Shown here in pieces: positions 34,559 through 45,403 of a stretch of DNA of 64,000 nucleotides. The position numbers and the translations under genes are program-made. The DNA lies in the NCBI RefSeq assembly GCF_014779555.2, contig NZ_CP094357.1, positions 4,340,001-4,404,000 of the forward strand, given 5' to 3'. Within the stretch, counting starts at the first letter, position 1; each line of letters opens with the position of its first letter. The notes beneath the pieces were generated by a model. That model was not told the DNA's origin and did not search any database. It was given only the letters and a program-made list of their open reading frames with translations. This DNA is from Lysobacter capsici. GTDB lineage: Bacteria; Pseudomonadota; Gammaproteobacteria; Xanthomonadales; Xanthomonadaceae.

Positions 34559-34657
34559 TTACATCGACGCAGCGGCGAAAATCACAGGAGGCAGGCGCAC
34601 CCGGCCCGCGCTCACGCGCTGGGCTTGCAGCGATATCAGTAGCGGGAACTGCTTCAT
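34559..34657 (-). CDS. 32-codon leader open frame upstream of EF-G paralogue
   Basis: The frame begins MKQFPLLISL and ends AAASM with stop TAA. It overlaps the RNA segments that decide the attenuator's fold: segment 1 (34616-34624, GCCCAGCGC), segment 2a (34604-34611, GCGCGGGC, pairs with 1) and segment 2b (34597-34603, CGGGTGC, pairs with the terminator's 5' arm). No strong Shine-Dalgarno is seen; an in-frame ATG at 34690 lies too close to the -10 box to be used from this promoter. It contains R-V-R followed by L-P-P, a combination that can slow ribosomes. Translation is inferred from layout. Confidence 0.55.
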   Translation of the reverse strand: MKQFPLLISLQAQRVSAGRVRLPPVIFAAASM

Positions 34658-34690
34658 GGGTGCGGTACGACTGCGGTTTTGGGTGTGCAT

Positions 34691-34718
34691 AGAGTAAGGG
34701 CGGCGCGGCGGGAGTCAA
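34691..34718 (-). promoter_or_regulatory. Promoter of the EF-G leader
   Basis: The -35 box is TTGACT (34713-34718) and the -10 box TACTCT (34691-34696), with a 16-bp spacer. Expected start is about 34684, some 27 nt before the leader frame's ATG. Confidence 0.65.
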
Positions 34719-35630
34719 TGGGCGCGGGGTGTGGGTGGCTGGGATGTATCGTTCCATCGGCTGGATGGAGATCGGGCGGATGGGGAAATCGGGCGGTGGG
34801 GCGTCTTTGTTTGAGCCGGCAAGGCGTGCCATGAATTACAGCGTGTTTGCACGAAGTCGCGGCTGAAATCGGCGCCCGCTTTGGAAAAGGGGGCGAGCGC
34901 CCGGCAGGGTTCGATCCTGAGGGGCGATCGGTGCGCGGGGGATTCGCTTTTGGGCGGTCGGCGCTGCGATGGAGCGAGAGCAAAAGCGAATCCCCCCTGC
35001 CCCCCTTTTACAAAGGGGGGAACAGCAACAGCAACGACGACGGCACGGCGACTGTAACTGTAATAACAACGCCAGAGCAGCGGCGGTGGCGGCGCCGACG
35101 ACACCAACACCAACACCAACGGCCACGACCACAACCGCGGCTGTAGCCACGGCTACTGCTACTGCTACTGCTACGGCTACGGAGACGGCGAAGGCGAAGG
35201 TGAAGGTGAAGGTGAAAGCGAAGGCTCTACGATTGCCTAAACACAAATGCTCCGGGTAAATCACGGAGCAGCCCATTTTCCGCACGAAGCCGCGGCTGAA
35301 ATCGGCGCCCACTTTGGAAAAGGGGGCGAGCGCCCAGTGTGGTTCGATCCTGAGGGGCGATCGATGCGCGGGGGATTCGCTTTTGGGTGGTCGGCGCTGC
35401 GATGGAGCGAAAGCAAAAGCGAATCCCCCTGCCCCCCCTTTTACAAAGGGGGGGAACAGCAACAGCAACGACAACAGCAACGACAACAGCAACAGCAACG
35501 ACAACGGCAACGACAACAGCAAAGGGAATTCGATTGTAGAAAAACGCTTATGTCGAGCGAGCCGCGGGCTCCGGATGTATCACGGAGCCACTTGCAGCAA
35601 TCAGGCTGAATCACCTCCAGCCACACCCCC
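34719..35630. repeat. Gene-free region with two modular repeat copies and short tandem repeats
   Basis: Two direct copies (about 34852-35035 and 35280-35465) share modules in order: CGAAG(T/C)CGCGGCTGAAATCG; TTTGGAAAAGGGGGCGAGCG; CGCGGGGGATTCGCTTTTGG; AAAAGCGAATCCCCC; and a CCCCCCTTTTACAAAGGGGG hairpin ending in AACAGCAACAG. The second and fourth modules can pair. Copy 1 continues into degenerate trinucleotide-like runs (ACCAACACCAAC, GCTACTGCTACTG, GGTGAAGGTGAAG; to about 35222). Copy 2 continues into CAACAG/CAACGA hexanucleotide repeats (35457-35520). No real gene was found. Confidence 0.75.
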
Positions 35631-38435
35631 TCACGCCGCCTTGTTGTCCTCGCACTTGCGCTTGAGCACCGCCACCGCTTCCGCCCATGGGTTGCCGCCG
35701 CGGCGTTTGCTGGTCGCCAGCACCAGGTCGGAGGGTTCGAATACGTTGAGGTTGTGGGTGATCGGCGTGGTCAGGATGTACTGCGCGTCGGTGGCGCGCA
35801 GGAAGCGGCCCACCTTCTCGATGTTGAACACGTCCAGATGCGCGAACGGTTCGTCGATGAAGACGAAGCCGCCCGGCTGATCCTCGTCGCGCAGCAAGGC
35901 CACCAGCAGCAGCAGCGACTTCATCACCTGCTGACCGCCCGAGGCCTCGCCATCGTCCAGGCCGATCCAGCCCTTGCGGTCGAAATCGAAGCGCACCGAC
36001 AACCCGGCCTGGGCCAGGGTCACGTCGTCATTGGCCAGTTCCGGCATATCGGCGTCGACGCCGATGCCGGCCAGGTCGCCGAGCGCGGCGAGGTTCTTCT
36101 TGTAACGGCGCACAGTCGCGCGCAGCACGTTGATGTAGGCGCCACGCGCTTCTTCGGTGAGGCGCTTGGCGCGGTCCAGATGCGCTTCGCGGCGGCCAAT
36201 CGAACTTTCCAGCTCGTCGTGGTCGGCGCCGATCTTGTCGCGCAACGGAACGCAGGATTCGTCGGAGACGAAACCGCCGCGCTCCAACCGATCGTCCATG
36301 CGCTCGATCTCGCGACGCACCGCCGAAGTGCTTTCGTACTCGGCGCGCGCGGCCGCGAGCGCGGCGGGGCTGCGCCAGGCATCGGGCATCAGCGCGCGCT
36401 TGCGGCGGTAGTCGAGGATGCGCTGGATCAGGCTCTGGCGTTCGCCGTGGATCTGCTGCCCGCGTTCGCGCAACTCGCGCGCGAGCGCGTCGATCTGGCC
36501 CTGACGCTTGGCCGCGGCGATGCCTTCGGCCTTGTCCTGCTCGGCGGCCTCGTCGATCTTGGCGCGCGCCTGGGCCAACGCGGCCGCGGCTTCGGCGGCG
36601 GCTTCGGCCAGTTCCGGCAGACGCGCCTGCGCGTCGGCGAATTCGTTGGCGCGGGTGACCAGTTCCTGCGCCGCGTCCAGGCCCATCAGACGCGACTGAT
36701 CGGCGTCGACGCGCTGGCTCAGCTCGTGCAACTCGGCCTCGCGCGATTGCGCGCGCTGGGTGATCGTCGCCAGTTCCGCGCGCAGTTCGGCCAGATGCGA
36801 CTGCCGCGCGCCGCTGCCGAAATGATGCTGGTTGCCGCCGATATGGCGGCCGCCGCGGCTTTCGCGCAGATAGCCCTTCTGGGTGATCCAGTCCTGCCCG
36901 GCCGGCAGGCGCGCGCCGTGTTCGATATCGGTGACGCGGCGGATGCGATCGAGCTGACGCGGCAACCACGCCGGCGGATCGGCCGAGAAACGCACCACTT
37001 CCAGCAAGGAACCGGCGCTGGCCTTGGGCACCGGCGCGCGTTCGGCGACGATGAAATGACGGTACTGCTGACTCTCGCCGAGCTTCCACGCGATCCGCGC
37101 GTCCTTGGGATTTTCCAGCACCAGCAGATGCCGGTACGGCGCCAGCACCGCCTCGACCGCGACCGACCACTGCGGATCGGCGATCTCGACCAGTTCGGTC
37201 AGCACCTGATGCTTGATGCCGGCCTGTTCGAGCCCGGCGCGGAAGTCGCGTTCGAACGGCTCGACGATGCGCCCGCCGCCGCTGAGCGCGGCGGTCTGCG
37301 CGGAAATCTCGCCGCTACGCTTGCGGTCGCGCTCGGCTTCCAGCTTCAACTCGGCCTGGCGGCGGCGTCCGCTTTCGACGCTGGCGCTGAGCGCCTCGAC
37401 GTCGATCGCGCCGCGCTGAGCCTGCAGGCGCGCCAGTTCGTCGCGACGCTTGACCAGCATCTCGGCATCGCGCGCAGCGTCGCGCGCCTGGGTGAAGGCC
37501 TGCTCGCTCGCGGTCACCTGACGGCGCGCTTCGCGCATCGCTTCTTGCAGCACGTCGCGGCCGGTCGCGGCGATCGCGTCGTCGGCGCGCATCTCCTCGA
37601 GGATCCGCTCGCGTTCGCGCAGCGCGCGGCGCAGCCCGGTCAGACGCGGCTTGGCGCCTTCGATCGCCACGCGCTGATCGGCCAGTTCGACCTTCGGCGC
37701 GATTTCGCTTTCCAGGCGATGGCGCTGATTGCGCAGCGCATTGCCTTCCTCGAACGAACGCACGTCGGCCTTGGCCGATTCCAGGCGCAGGTGCAGGCCG
37801 GCTAGGTCCTGGCCGAGCTGCTGTAATTCCTTTTCGACATCGAACTGCTCGGTGCGCGCGCGCTGGTAGTCGTCGAGCACCGCCTTGTCTTCGAACACGT
37901 CGAAGATCAGTTGCAGCAGATCGCGCGGCGAGTACTGGCAGAGTTTGTCGGTCGCGCCTTGCTCGAGGGTGAGCACGCGGCAGATCGCGCGGGTCAGCCC
38001 GGCGCCGGCCAGACGCACGCGGTAATCGCGCACGCCGAGCCAATCACCGCCTTGTTCGAGCGTTTCCACCGGGGTGTCGCCGGCGACGATCTGGTAATCG
38101 CGGCTCCAGTCGCCGCCGCGCTTGCGGATGCGGCAGGCCAGCGTGACCACGTCGTCCTTGATCGGGAAGAACGGCCGGCCGCCGCGTTTGTCAGGGCGGT
38201 TGCTGACCACCGCGCGCAGCCATGCGTACGGCTTGCCGTTGTGGCGCAGATAGGTCTTGTAGTCGCGCGCGGTGTCGCGGTCTTCGATCGCCAGCAAGGT
38301 GCGCAGCGCGTCGAGCAACGTCGTCTTGCCCGAGCCGTTGGGACCGACCACGGTGACGATGGACGCGTCCAGCGGCAACTGGAAACGCTGCCAGTAATCC
38401 CAGTGGACGACTTCGAGGGAGCGGAACTCAAACAT
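35631..38435 (-). CDS. SMC-like ATPase of MksB/JetC (MukB-type) family
   Basis: This 934-residue coiled-coil ATPase binds DNA and would extrude or entrap it together with the two genes upstream. Walker A is GPNGSGKTT at 31-39. Long coiled coils run to about 395 and resume after about 555, separated by a globular hinge. The signature SGGQQVMKS starts at about 832 and Walker B is GFVFIDEPFAHLD with Asp861 and Glu862. Size and companions fit the MksB/JetC group, not classical Smc. It overlaps the preceding gene by eight bases, so the three genes form an operon. No JetD-type nuclease gene follows. Confidence 0.88.
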   Translation of the reverse strand: MFEFRSLEVVHWDYWQRFQLPLDASIVTVVGPNGSGKTTLLDALRTLLAIEDRDTARDYKTYLRHNGKPYAWLRAVVSNRPDKRGGRPFFPIKDDVVTLACRIRKRGGDWSRDYQIVAGDTPVETLEQGGDWLGVRDYRVRLAGAGLTRAICRVLTLEQGATDKLCQYSPRDLLQLIFDVFEDKAVLDDYQRARTEQFDVEKELQQLGQDLAGLHLRLESAKADVRSFEEGNALRNQRHRLESEIAPKVELADQRVAIEGAKPRLTGLRRALRERERILEEMRADDAIAATGRDVLQEAMREARRQVTASEQAFTQARDAARDAEMLVKRRDELARLQAQRGAIDVEALSASVESGRRRQAELKLEAERDRKRSGEISAQTAALSGGGRIVEPFERDFRAGLEQAGIKHQVLTELVEIADPQWSVAVEAVLAPYRHLLVLENPKDARIAWKLGESQQYRHFIVAERAPVPKASAGSLLEVVRFSADPPAWLPRQLDRIRRVTDIEHGARLPAGQDWITQKGYLRESRGGRHIGGNQHHFGSGARQSHLAELRAELATITQRAQSREAELHELSQRVDADQSRLMGLDAAQELVTRANEFADAQARLPELAEAAAEAAAALAQARAKIDEAAEQDKAEGIAAAKRQGQIDALARELRERGQQIHGERQSLIQRILDYRRKRALMPDAWRSPAALAAARAEYESTSAVRREIERMDDRLERGGFVSDESCVPLRDKIGADHDELESSIGRREAHLDRAKRLTEEARGAYINVLRATVRRYKKNLAALGDLAGIGVDADMPELANDDVTLAQAGLSVRFDFDRKGWIGLDDGEASGGQQVMKSLLLLVALLRDEDQPGGFVFIDEPFAHLDVFNIEKVGRFLRATDAQYILTTPITHNLNVFEPSDLVLATSKRRGGNPWAEAVAVLKRKCEDNKAA

Positions 38436-39426
38436 CGGCCGCGGCCTCCTGGTTTTGCTTGGATGGGGTGTCGGGGTTTGCGTCGGTCGCGTCGGTGTCG
38501 TCGCTTACCGCGATCGCTTCGGCGTCGCCGCTTTCGGCGGCGAAAGCCCCGACTTCGTCGTCGGCGATCTCATCGGCCTGCAACGGCGGCAACGGATCCA
38601 TCGCATCGCCGTCGCCGTCGTCGAACACCGCGCCGATTCCCGATTCCCCACTCCCGATTCCCGGCTCCCCATGCGTCTGCGCATACGTATCCAGGTCGGA
38701 ATAAATCCCCGCCTCGATATCCGCCAGCAACGCCGCATCGGCCTGCGCCTCGGCCTCGGTCTCGCCTTCGAGTTCGGGATTGTCGGCGCTGTAATGGCGC
38801 GCTTCGGCGACCACGAACGACAGCGCGCCGTCCATCACCCGGCCGGCGATGCGTTCGTAATCCAGGGCCAGGTCGAGCAACGGGCCTTCGTGGATGCGTT
38901 CCTTGCGCCGCACGATGAAGCCCTGCCGCGCCAGCGAGCCCAGGTTGAACTGGATGCGGGTCTTGCCGCCGAGTTTCTCGGCGAAATCGGCGAGCAAGGT
39001 GCGCTCGTTGATCGGCTCGACCACTTCGGCGCCGACCGGCACCGGCTTGAGTTCGGCGAACATCTGCTCCTGGTCCTGATCGCGGTCGGCCTGCTGGCGC
39101 GCGATCTGGCGTTGGCGCTTGGGCAGCACCAGCAGCGCCCACAGCACCACCAGCAGCGCGATCGCGTCGCGGTCGAGTTGCAGGTTGGTCGACGACCACG
39201 CCTTGGCGCTGCCGAACACCGCCGATTCCTGCGGGCGGGCGATGCCGACGGCGATATTGGCGGCGTAAGGATGTTCGAGCAGGCGCATGCCGGCCGCGGC
39301 GAGGCGGCGGTCGAGGTCGTTGCGCAGTTCGGCGTCGGTCAGCAGATCGCGGACCGCGACGTCGTCGCGCGGCAGCCAGCGTTCGGCCAGCAGGCGCGCG
39401 ATCAGGGAAGCGATGGGGTCGTTCAT
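38428..39426 (-). CDS. MksE/JetB-like condensin subunit
   Basis: This 332-residue protein sits between the kleisin-like and SMC genes; its ATG shares a base with the stop of the gene before. The N-terminal ~230 residues look like tandem winged helices (ASLIARLLAERWLPRDDVAV; RTLLADFAEKLGGKTRIQFN; LGSLARQGFIVRRKERIHEG) as in MksE. The last ~95 residues are acidic and disordered. Here a copy of the genome-wide GATTCCCGATTCCC repeat (38637-38672) is translated as EPGIGSGESGIGA, an apparent in-frame repeat insertion. Confidence 0.8.
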   Translation of the reverse strand: MNDPIASLIARLLAERWLPRDDVAVRDLLTDAELRNDLDRRLAAAGMRLLEHPYAANIAVGIARPQESAVFGSAKAWSSTNLQLDRDAIALLVVLWALLVLPKRQRQIARQQADRDQDQEQMFAELKPVPVGAEVVEPINERTLLADFAEKLGGKTRIQFNLGSLARQGFIVRRKERIHEGPLLDLALDYERIAGRVMDGALSFVVAEARHYSADNPELEGETEAEAQADAALLADIEAGIYSDLDTYAQTHGEPGIGSGESGIGAVFDDGDGDAMDPLPPLQADEIADDEVGAFAAESGDAEAIAVSDDTDATDANPDTPSKQNQEAAADV

Positions 39427-40907
39427 CAGGTGTCCGCGGTGTCCTTGGTCGCTTTGACGCGCTTGCCGGCGGGTGCGGCGGCGGGCGTGGCGGCGCTCTT
39501 CTTCTTGGGTTTGCGTTTGGGTGTCGCAGCAGTCTCGGCGTCGGGCGCGGTCGCGTCCTCGACGTCATCGCGCGCTTCGGCGCGTCTGCGCGGGGGCTTG
39601 CCGTGCAACGTGGTGTAGTCCGGCGCTTCCAGACGGCCGCGGCTCATGTAGGCCACGCCGGCGCGATCGATGGTTTCGAATTCGGTATCGACGCGCCACG
39701 CCAGCGGCAGCCGCGCCATCGAGGCGCTGACGCCGTTGCGGTTTTCCGCGCCGGGATCGCCGATCAGGCCGAGCAAGGACAAGCGGTACGCGCTGAGCGC
39801 GAAGCTGTCCTGCGGCACGACTTCGCTCAACTGCGCCGGCGTGTCCGTGGACGCGGCGGCGACATCGGCCAACGCGGTCAACTGATCCAGCCAATTCTCG
39901 GCGAACTGGAAATCGGTGGCCGCGGCCGGCGAAGCCTCGGTGTCGGGCGCGGCCTGCGCGGGCGGCAGCGACTGGTCTTCGTGCGCCTCGCGTTCGCGTT
40001 CGACCAGTTCGTACTCGGCCACGTCGAGCGCGATCGGCGACAGCATGAACGCCGGGATCGCCGAACGCGCGAGCACGTCGTCGGCCAGCGCGGCCAGCGC
40101 CTTCGCATCGAGTCCGCGCAGATAGCGGTTGACGTCCGACGAGGACAACCCGCTCGCGCCCAGATGCACGCGATGGCGATCGAGCTGGCTCAGCGCGCGC
40201 TGGAACACCGAGGCCTGGCGCAGCATCGCGCTCTGGGCGCGGCCGATCTGCTGGGCGACGCGGTGGGTGTGGCTGTCGAGTTCCAGGTCCGAGGAAATTT
40301 CCTCGACGATCTGGGTGCCCTTCTCGATCCAGCGCCAGGCCTGCTGCAAGGTGCCCGCGGCGCGCAGGATGCGATGCTCCGAGCCGCTGAGCACGGCCTG
40401 GTCGAAGTCCTCGCGCAGTTCGTTGAGCCGCGACAGCAGATGCTGCAGATCGTCCGGGCGCACCCGTCCGACCGCCTGGCCGGCGGCGATCTGCGCGGTG
40501 ACGTAAGCCAGTTCGTCGCCTTCGCGATTGAACTGCAGCAGCAGGCCGATCGCCGACAAGGCCTGGCGGCCGACCGGGCTGATCCGGTAGCGCTGAGTCT
40601 GCGCGTCCCATAGCAGCAAATCGTTTTCGCGCAGGCGGCCGATCACGGTGTCGAACTTGACCGGATCGAGGTAGCCGAAGTGTTCGCGCAGTTCCTGCGG
40701 GGTCCAGTCCGGGGCCTGACCGCGTTCGCCGATCGCGCGCAGCACCAGCAGCCGCACCATCACCGACTCTTCGCCGCCATGGAACAAGGTGGAGAACGCG
40801 CGCAGCAGATCGCGCGCGCCCAGCAGGGGCTGCAGGTCGGGCAGGTCGGCGGCGACGATGTCGGCGCGCAGATAATCCTGGAGGCTGTTTTCTGGGGCGG
40901 CGTCCAT
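39426..40907 (-). CDS. MksF/JetA-like kleisin subunit
   Basis: First gene of the three-gene SMC operon; 493 residues from MDAAPENSLQ. A start nine codons upstream (40934) is equally possible; neither has a clear ribosome-binding site. The N terminus shows winged-helix-like segments (VMVRLLVLRAIGERG, WTPQELREHFGYLD, YRISPVGRQALSAIG) followed by a helical bundle, as in kleisins of the MukF/MksF group. The C-terminal ~60 residues are Lys/Ala-rich and disordered (KRKPKKKS), possibly DNA-binding. It would bridge the SMC heads together with the MksE-like protein. It diverges from fadH. Confidence 0.8.
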   Translation of the reverse strand: MDAAPENSLQDYLRADIVAADLPDLQPLLGARDLLRAFSTLFHGGEESVMVRLLVLRAIGERGQAPDWTPQELREHFGYLDPVKFDTVIGRLRENDLLLWDAQTQRYRISPVGRQALSAIGLLLQFNREGDELAYVTAQIAAGQAVGRVRPDDLQHLLSRLNELREDFDQAVLSGSEHRILRAAGTLQQAWRWIEKGTQIVEEISSDLELDSHTHRVAQQIGRAQSAMLRQASVFQRALSQLDRHRVHLGASGLSSSDVNRYLRGLDAKALAALADDVLARSAIPAFMLSPIALDVAEYELVEREREAHEDQSLPPAQAAPDTEASPAAATDFQFAENWLDQLTALADVAAASTDTPAQLSEVVPQDSFALSAYRLSLLGLIGDPGAENRNGVSASMARLPLAWRVDTEFETIDRAGVAYMSRGRLEAPDYTTLHGKPPRRRAEARDDVEDATAPDAETAATPKRKPKKKSAATPAAAPAGKRVKATKDTADT

Positions 40908-41063
40908 GGAGGCGGGGCTACGGGGGTCGGGCATGTTCGGCGATGCGCCGCGTCCGTGACAACCGTTGCATTCGCGCGCGTTCGGTGCCTGTCTTCGCCC
41001 GGCCTTGACCTGGGACCGCGACGGCCCGCCCCGAAACCCGCTCCGATCGCCGATTCCGCTTGA

Positions 41064-43184
<2,121 letters not shown>

Positions 43185-43825
43185 GGCCGGGATTCGGGAA
43201 TGGGGATTCGGGATTCGGAACGGCAAGAGCGGTTCAACCGCTTTTCCGATTCCCGATTTCCCATTCTCGATTCCCAGCACTACCTGTAGGAGCGGCGCAA
43301 GCCGCGACCACGACATCCGGTGACCGGCGAAACCTTCCGCCGCCGGCCCGGTCACGGCCCGATCCGCCCAAACCCCCATTCAGACTTGCCGAACCCGCCG
43401 CAAATCCCACCTCGGGCCGAGTCCACCCCGCCCCGGAGACGCCAATTCGCGCACTCGCGAATGCGGCTCACGACCACGTGAGACACGCCCGGCACGCTTC
43501 CTGCCGGCACAAAGCCCTGTAGAACCAACGACCTACCACCTGTTCAGAATAAAAACTCCAACTAAATTAGAAACTTGGAAATAGACGTTCAGGTTTTGTT
43601 TGGCTGGCCGTCGCTACCGTTCGCCAACTTTTCCGCCGCCCCCTGCAGAGGCGGCACCCACCATCGCTCCGGGCGCCCATTCGCCCCCGGCCCGATGACG
43701 GGGCAAAAGCGCGCCGCTAGAGCCGCTGCCCTCCCCAGTACGCCATGTCAGCTCACGGCTGTCCCGCTCTCCCGTTGGGGAGATCGAAGACCCCGTGCGG
43801 CCGACGCAACGGAGCAAGGAGTCAT
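43185..43825. repeat. Spacer with inverted repeat, REP copy and AT-rich tract
   Basis: An inverted repeat of the GGGATTCGGGAATGGGG family lies at 43189-43279. A REP copy (CTGTAGGAGCGGCGCAAGCC) follows at 43283-43311. Around 43535-43605 the sequence becomes distinctly AT-rich (AGAATAAAAACTCCAACTAA), unusual here and suggestive of a promoter region or a foreign remnant. No gene was recognised. Confidence 0.6.
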
Positions 43826-44284
43826 ATGAAACTGGCTTGGATCCTGTGGTTGGCATCTGTGTTGCCGCCGCAAACCGCCGATTCGCTGTGTTTGAGCACC
43901 ACCGTGTACCTGGAAGCCCGCGACCAGTCCCTGCGCGGCCAGCAAGCCGTCGCCGAGGTCGCCCTGCGCCGCCGCGACAGCGGCCTGTGGGGCGATACCG
44001 TCTGCTCGGTGGTGACCGCCAACAAGCAGTTCGCCCCGACCCTGGTGTCGCCGGGCACCCGCCTGAGCAACAGCGAAGCGTGGACCGAATCGGTCAACGT
44101 CGCGCTGGCGGCCGAACGCAACTGGGCGCTGCCCGAGGGCAAGCGCAAGGAAATCGTGCCGGGTGCGAGTCACTTCGCCGCCCACGCGATCGCCAGCCCG
44201 TCGTGGCGCAACGCGTACCAGGTCGCGACCATCGGCGATCACACCTTCTATAAGGTGCAGAAGCTCAAGTCGCGGCGGGGTTGA
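43826..44284 (+). CDS. Cell wall hydrolase, SleB-like
   Basis: This 152-residue protein begins MKLAWILWLASVLPPQ, a short signal peptide. The hydrolase core is CLSTTVYLEARDQSLRGQQA followed by VAEVALRRRDS, matching the SleB family pattern with catalytic Glu in YLEAR, and DTVCSVV downstream. SleB-type enzymes cleave peptidoglycan as lytic transglycosylase or amidase-like enzymes; which applies here is unknown. AAGGAG lies just before the ATG, fixing the start. Two Cys could pair in the periplasm. Confidence 0.85.
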   Translation: MKLAWILWLASVLPPQTADSLCLSTTVYLEARDQSLRGQQAVAEVALRRRDSGLWGDTVCSVVTANKQFAPTLVSPGTRLSNSEAWTESVNVALAAERNWALPEGKRKEIVPGASHFAAHAIASPSWRNAYQVATIGDHTFYKVQKLKSRRG

Positions 44285-44286
44285 TC

Positions 44287-44380
44287 GGGCCGGGAATCGG
44301 GAATCGAGAGTCGGGAATCGTAGAAGCAGTCAAACCGCTCTTGCTGTTGCGATTCCCAAGTCCCTATTTCCTATTCCGTC
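44287..44380. repeat. Inverted repeat (GGGAATCGGGAATCG family)
   Basis: The left arm CCGGGAATCGGGAATCGAGA and a degenerate right arm CGATTCCCAAGTCCC flank a ~30-bp loop between the SleB-like and GST genes. Confidence 0.65.
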
Positions 44381-44468
44381 GAGCCGTAACGCATCGTTGC
44401 ACCCGATTGCTTGAGCATAGCCCCGAAGCCGGCGATAGTCGGCGGCTTTCCTACCAAAGGGGCAACAC

Positions 44469-45080
44469 ATGAAGCTCTACAGCAAGCCCGGCGCGTGTTC
44501 GACCGCCGACCATATCGCGTTGCAGTGGACCGGCGGCGCGTTTGAAGTCGAAGTGATGGACAAGGACACGATGAAGGCCCCGGCCTACCTCGCGATCAAC
44601 CCAACCGGCGCGGTGCCGGCGGTGGTCGACGGCGATTTCGTGTTGAATCAGAACAGCGCGATCATGGGCTACATCGCGGACAAGTTTCCGCACGCGCATC
44701 TGAGCGGCGACGGCAGCGCGCAACAGCACGCCGAAGCCGCGCGCTGGCTCGCCTTCGTCAATTCCGATCTGCATCCGGCGTTCAAGCCGATCTTCGGACC
44801 CGGCGCATTCCATCCCGATCCCGCCCAGGCCGACACCGTGCGCCAGCACGCGCGCGAACGCGTGCGCGCGCTGTACGCCACGGCCGATCAGCGTCTGGCC
44901 GATCGCGAATGGCTCGCCGGTTTCCGCAGTTACGCCGATCCGTATCTCTACATCACCCTGCGCTGGGCCGACGCGGTCGGCGTCGACATGTCGGGCTACG
45001 AACACCTGGCCGCGTTCAAGCGCCGCATGGAAGCCGATGCCGGCGTGCAAGCGGCGTTGAAGGCCGAAGGCCTGCAGTAA
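44469..45080 (+). CDS. Glutathione S-transferase, beta class (GstA-like)
   Basis: This 203-residue cytosolic enzyme conjugates glutathione to electrophiles. The thioredoxin-like N domain begins MKLYSKPGACSTADHIAL with the beta-class catalytic Cys10; the cis-Pro is in GAVPAVV and the glutathione-contacting QNSAI follows. The helical C domain ends RMEADAGVQAALKAEGL, typical of GstA. A strong AAGGGG lies just upstream. It appears monocistronic. Confidence 0.93.
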   Translation: MKLYSKPGACSTADHIALQWTGGAFEVEVMDKDTMKAPAYLAINPTGAVPAVVDGDFVLNQNSAIMGYIADKFPHAHLSGDGSAQQHAEAARWLAFVNSDLHPAFKPIFGPGAFHPDPAQADTVRQHARERVRALYATADQRLADREWLAGFRSYADPYLYITLRWADAVGVDMSGYEHLAAFKRRMEADAGVQAALKAEGLQ

Positions 45081-45403
45081 GCGCGAACAGCACGATCGCT
45101 ACGGGGCGCGACGTTCGCCGCCTCGTAGCACGCGTCATCGCATCGGGCGGACGCTCGATGCGATGCCAAGACTTCTAGTACGAACTGCGCACGCCACATC
45201 GCATAGCGTCGTCAGTCGCGGCTCACAAGTCCGCGACAAACAAGCCGCGCTCGATCAAGCCGCTACGCAAGCAGCGCATTCTTCAGACAGAGCGAAACAT
45301 CGACAGCCCCCAGTAGGAGCTGCGTAAGCTGCGACCGCGCAACCTGACCCACCGCGCCGGTCTCACTGACTGGATCGAAGCCCCAAGACACAACCCCGCA
45401 AGC
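45081..45403. other. Gene-free spacer with a degenerate REP
   Basis: This contains a degenerate REP (GTAGGAGCTGCGTAAGCTGC, about 45313-45340). No gene or terminator with a clear T run was seen between these convergent genes. Confidence 0.5.

Noticed and set aside
34969-35609. Open frames through the CAACAG/CTACGG repeat tails (Gln-, Asn- and Thr-rich peptides)
   Set aside because: Low-complexity repeats of 3 and 6 bases are open in several frames on both strands by chance; no start signals.
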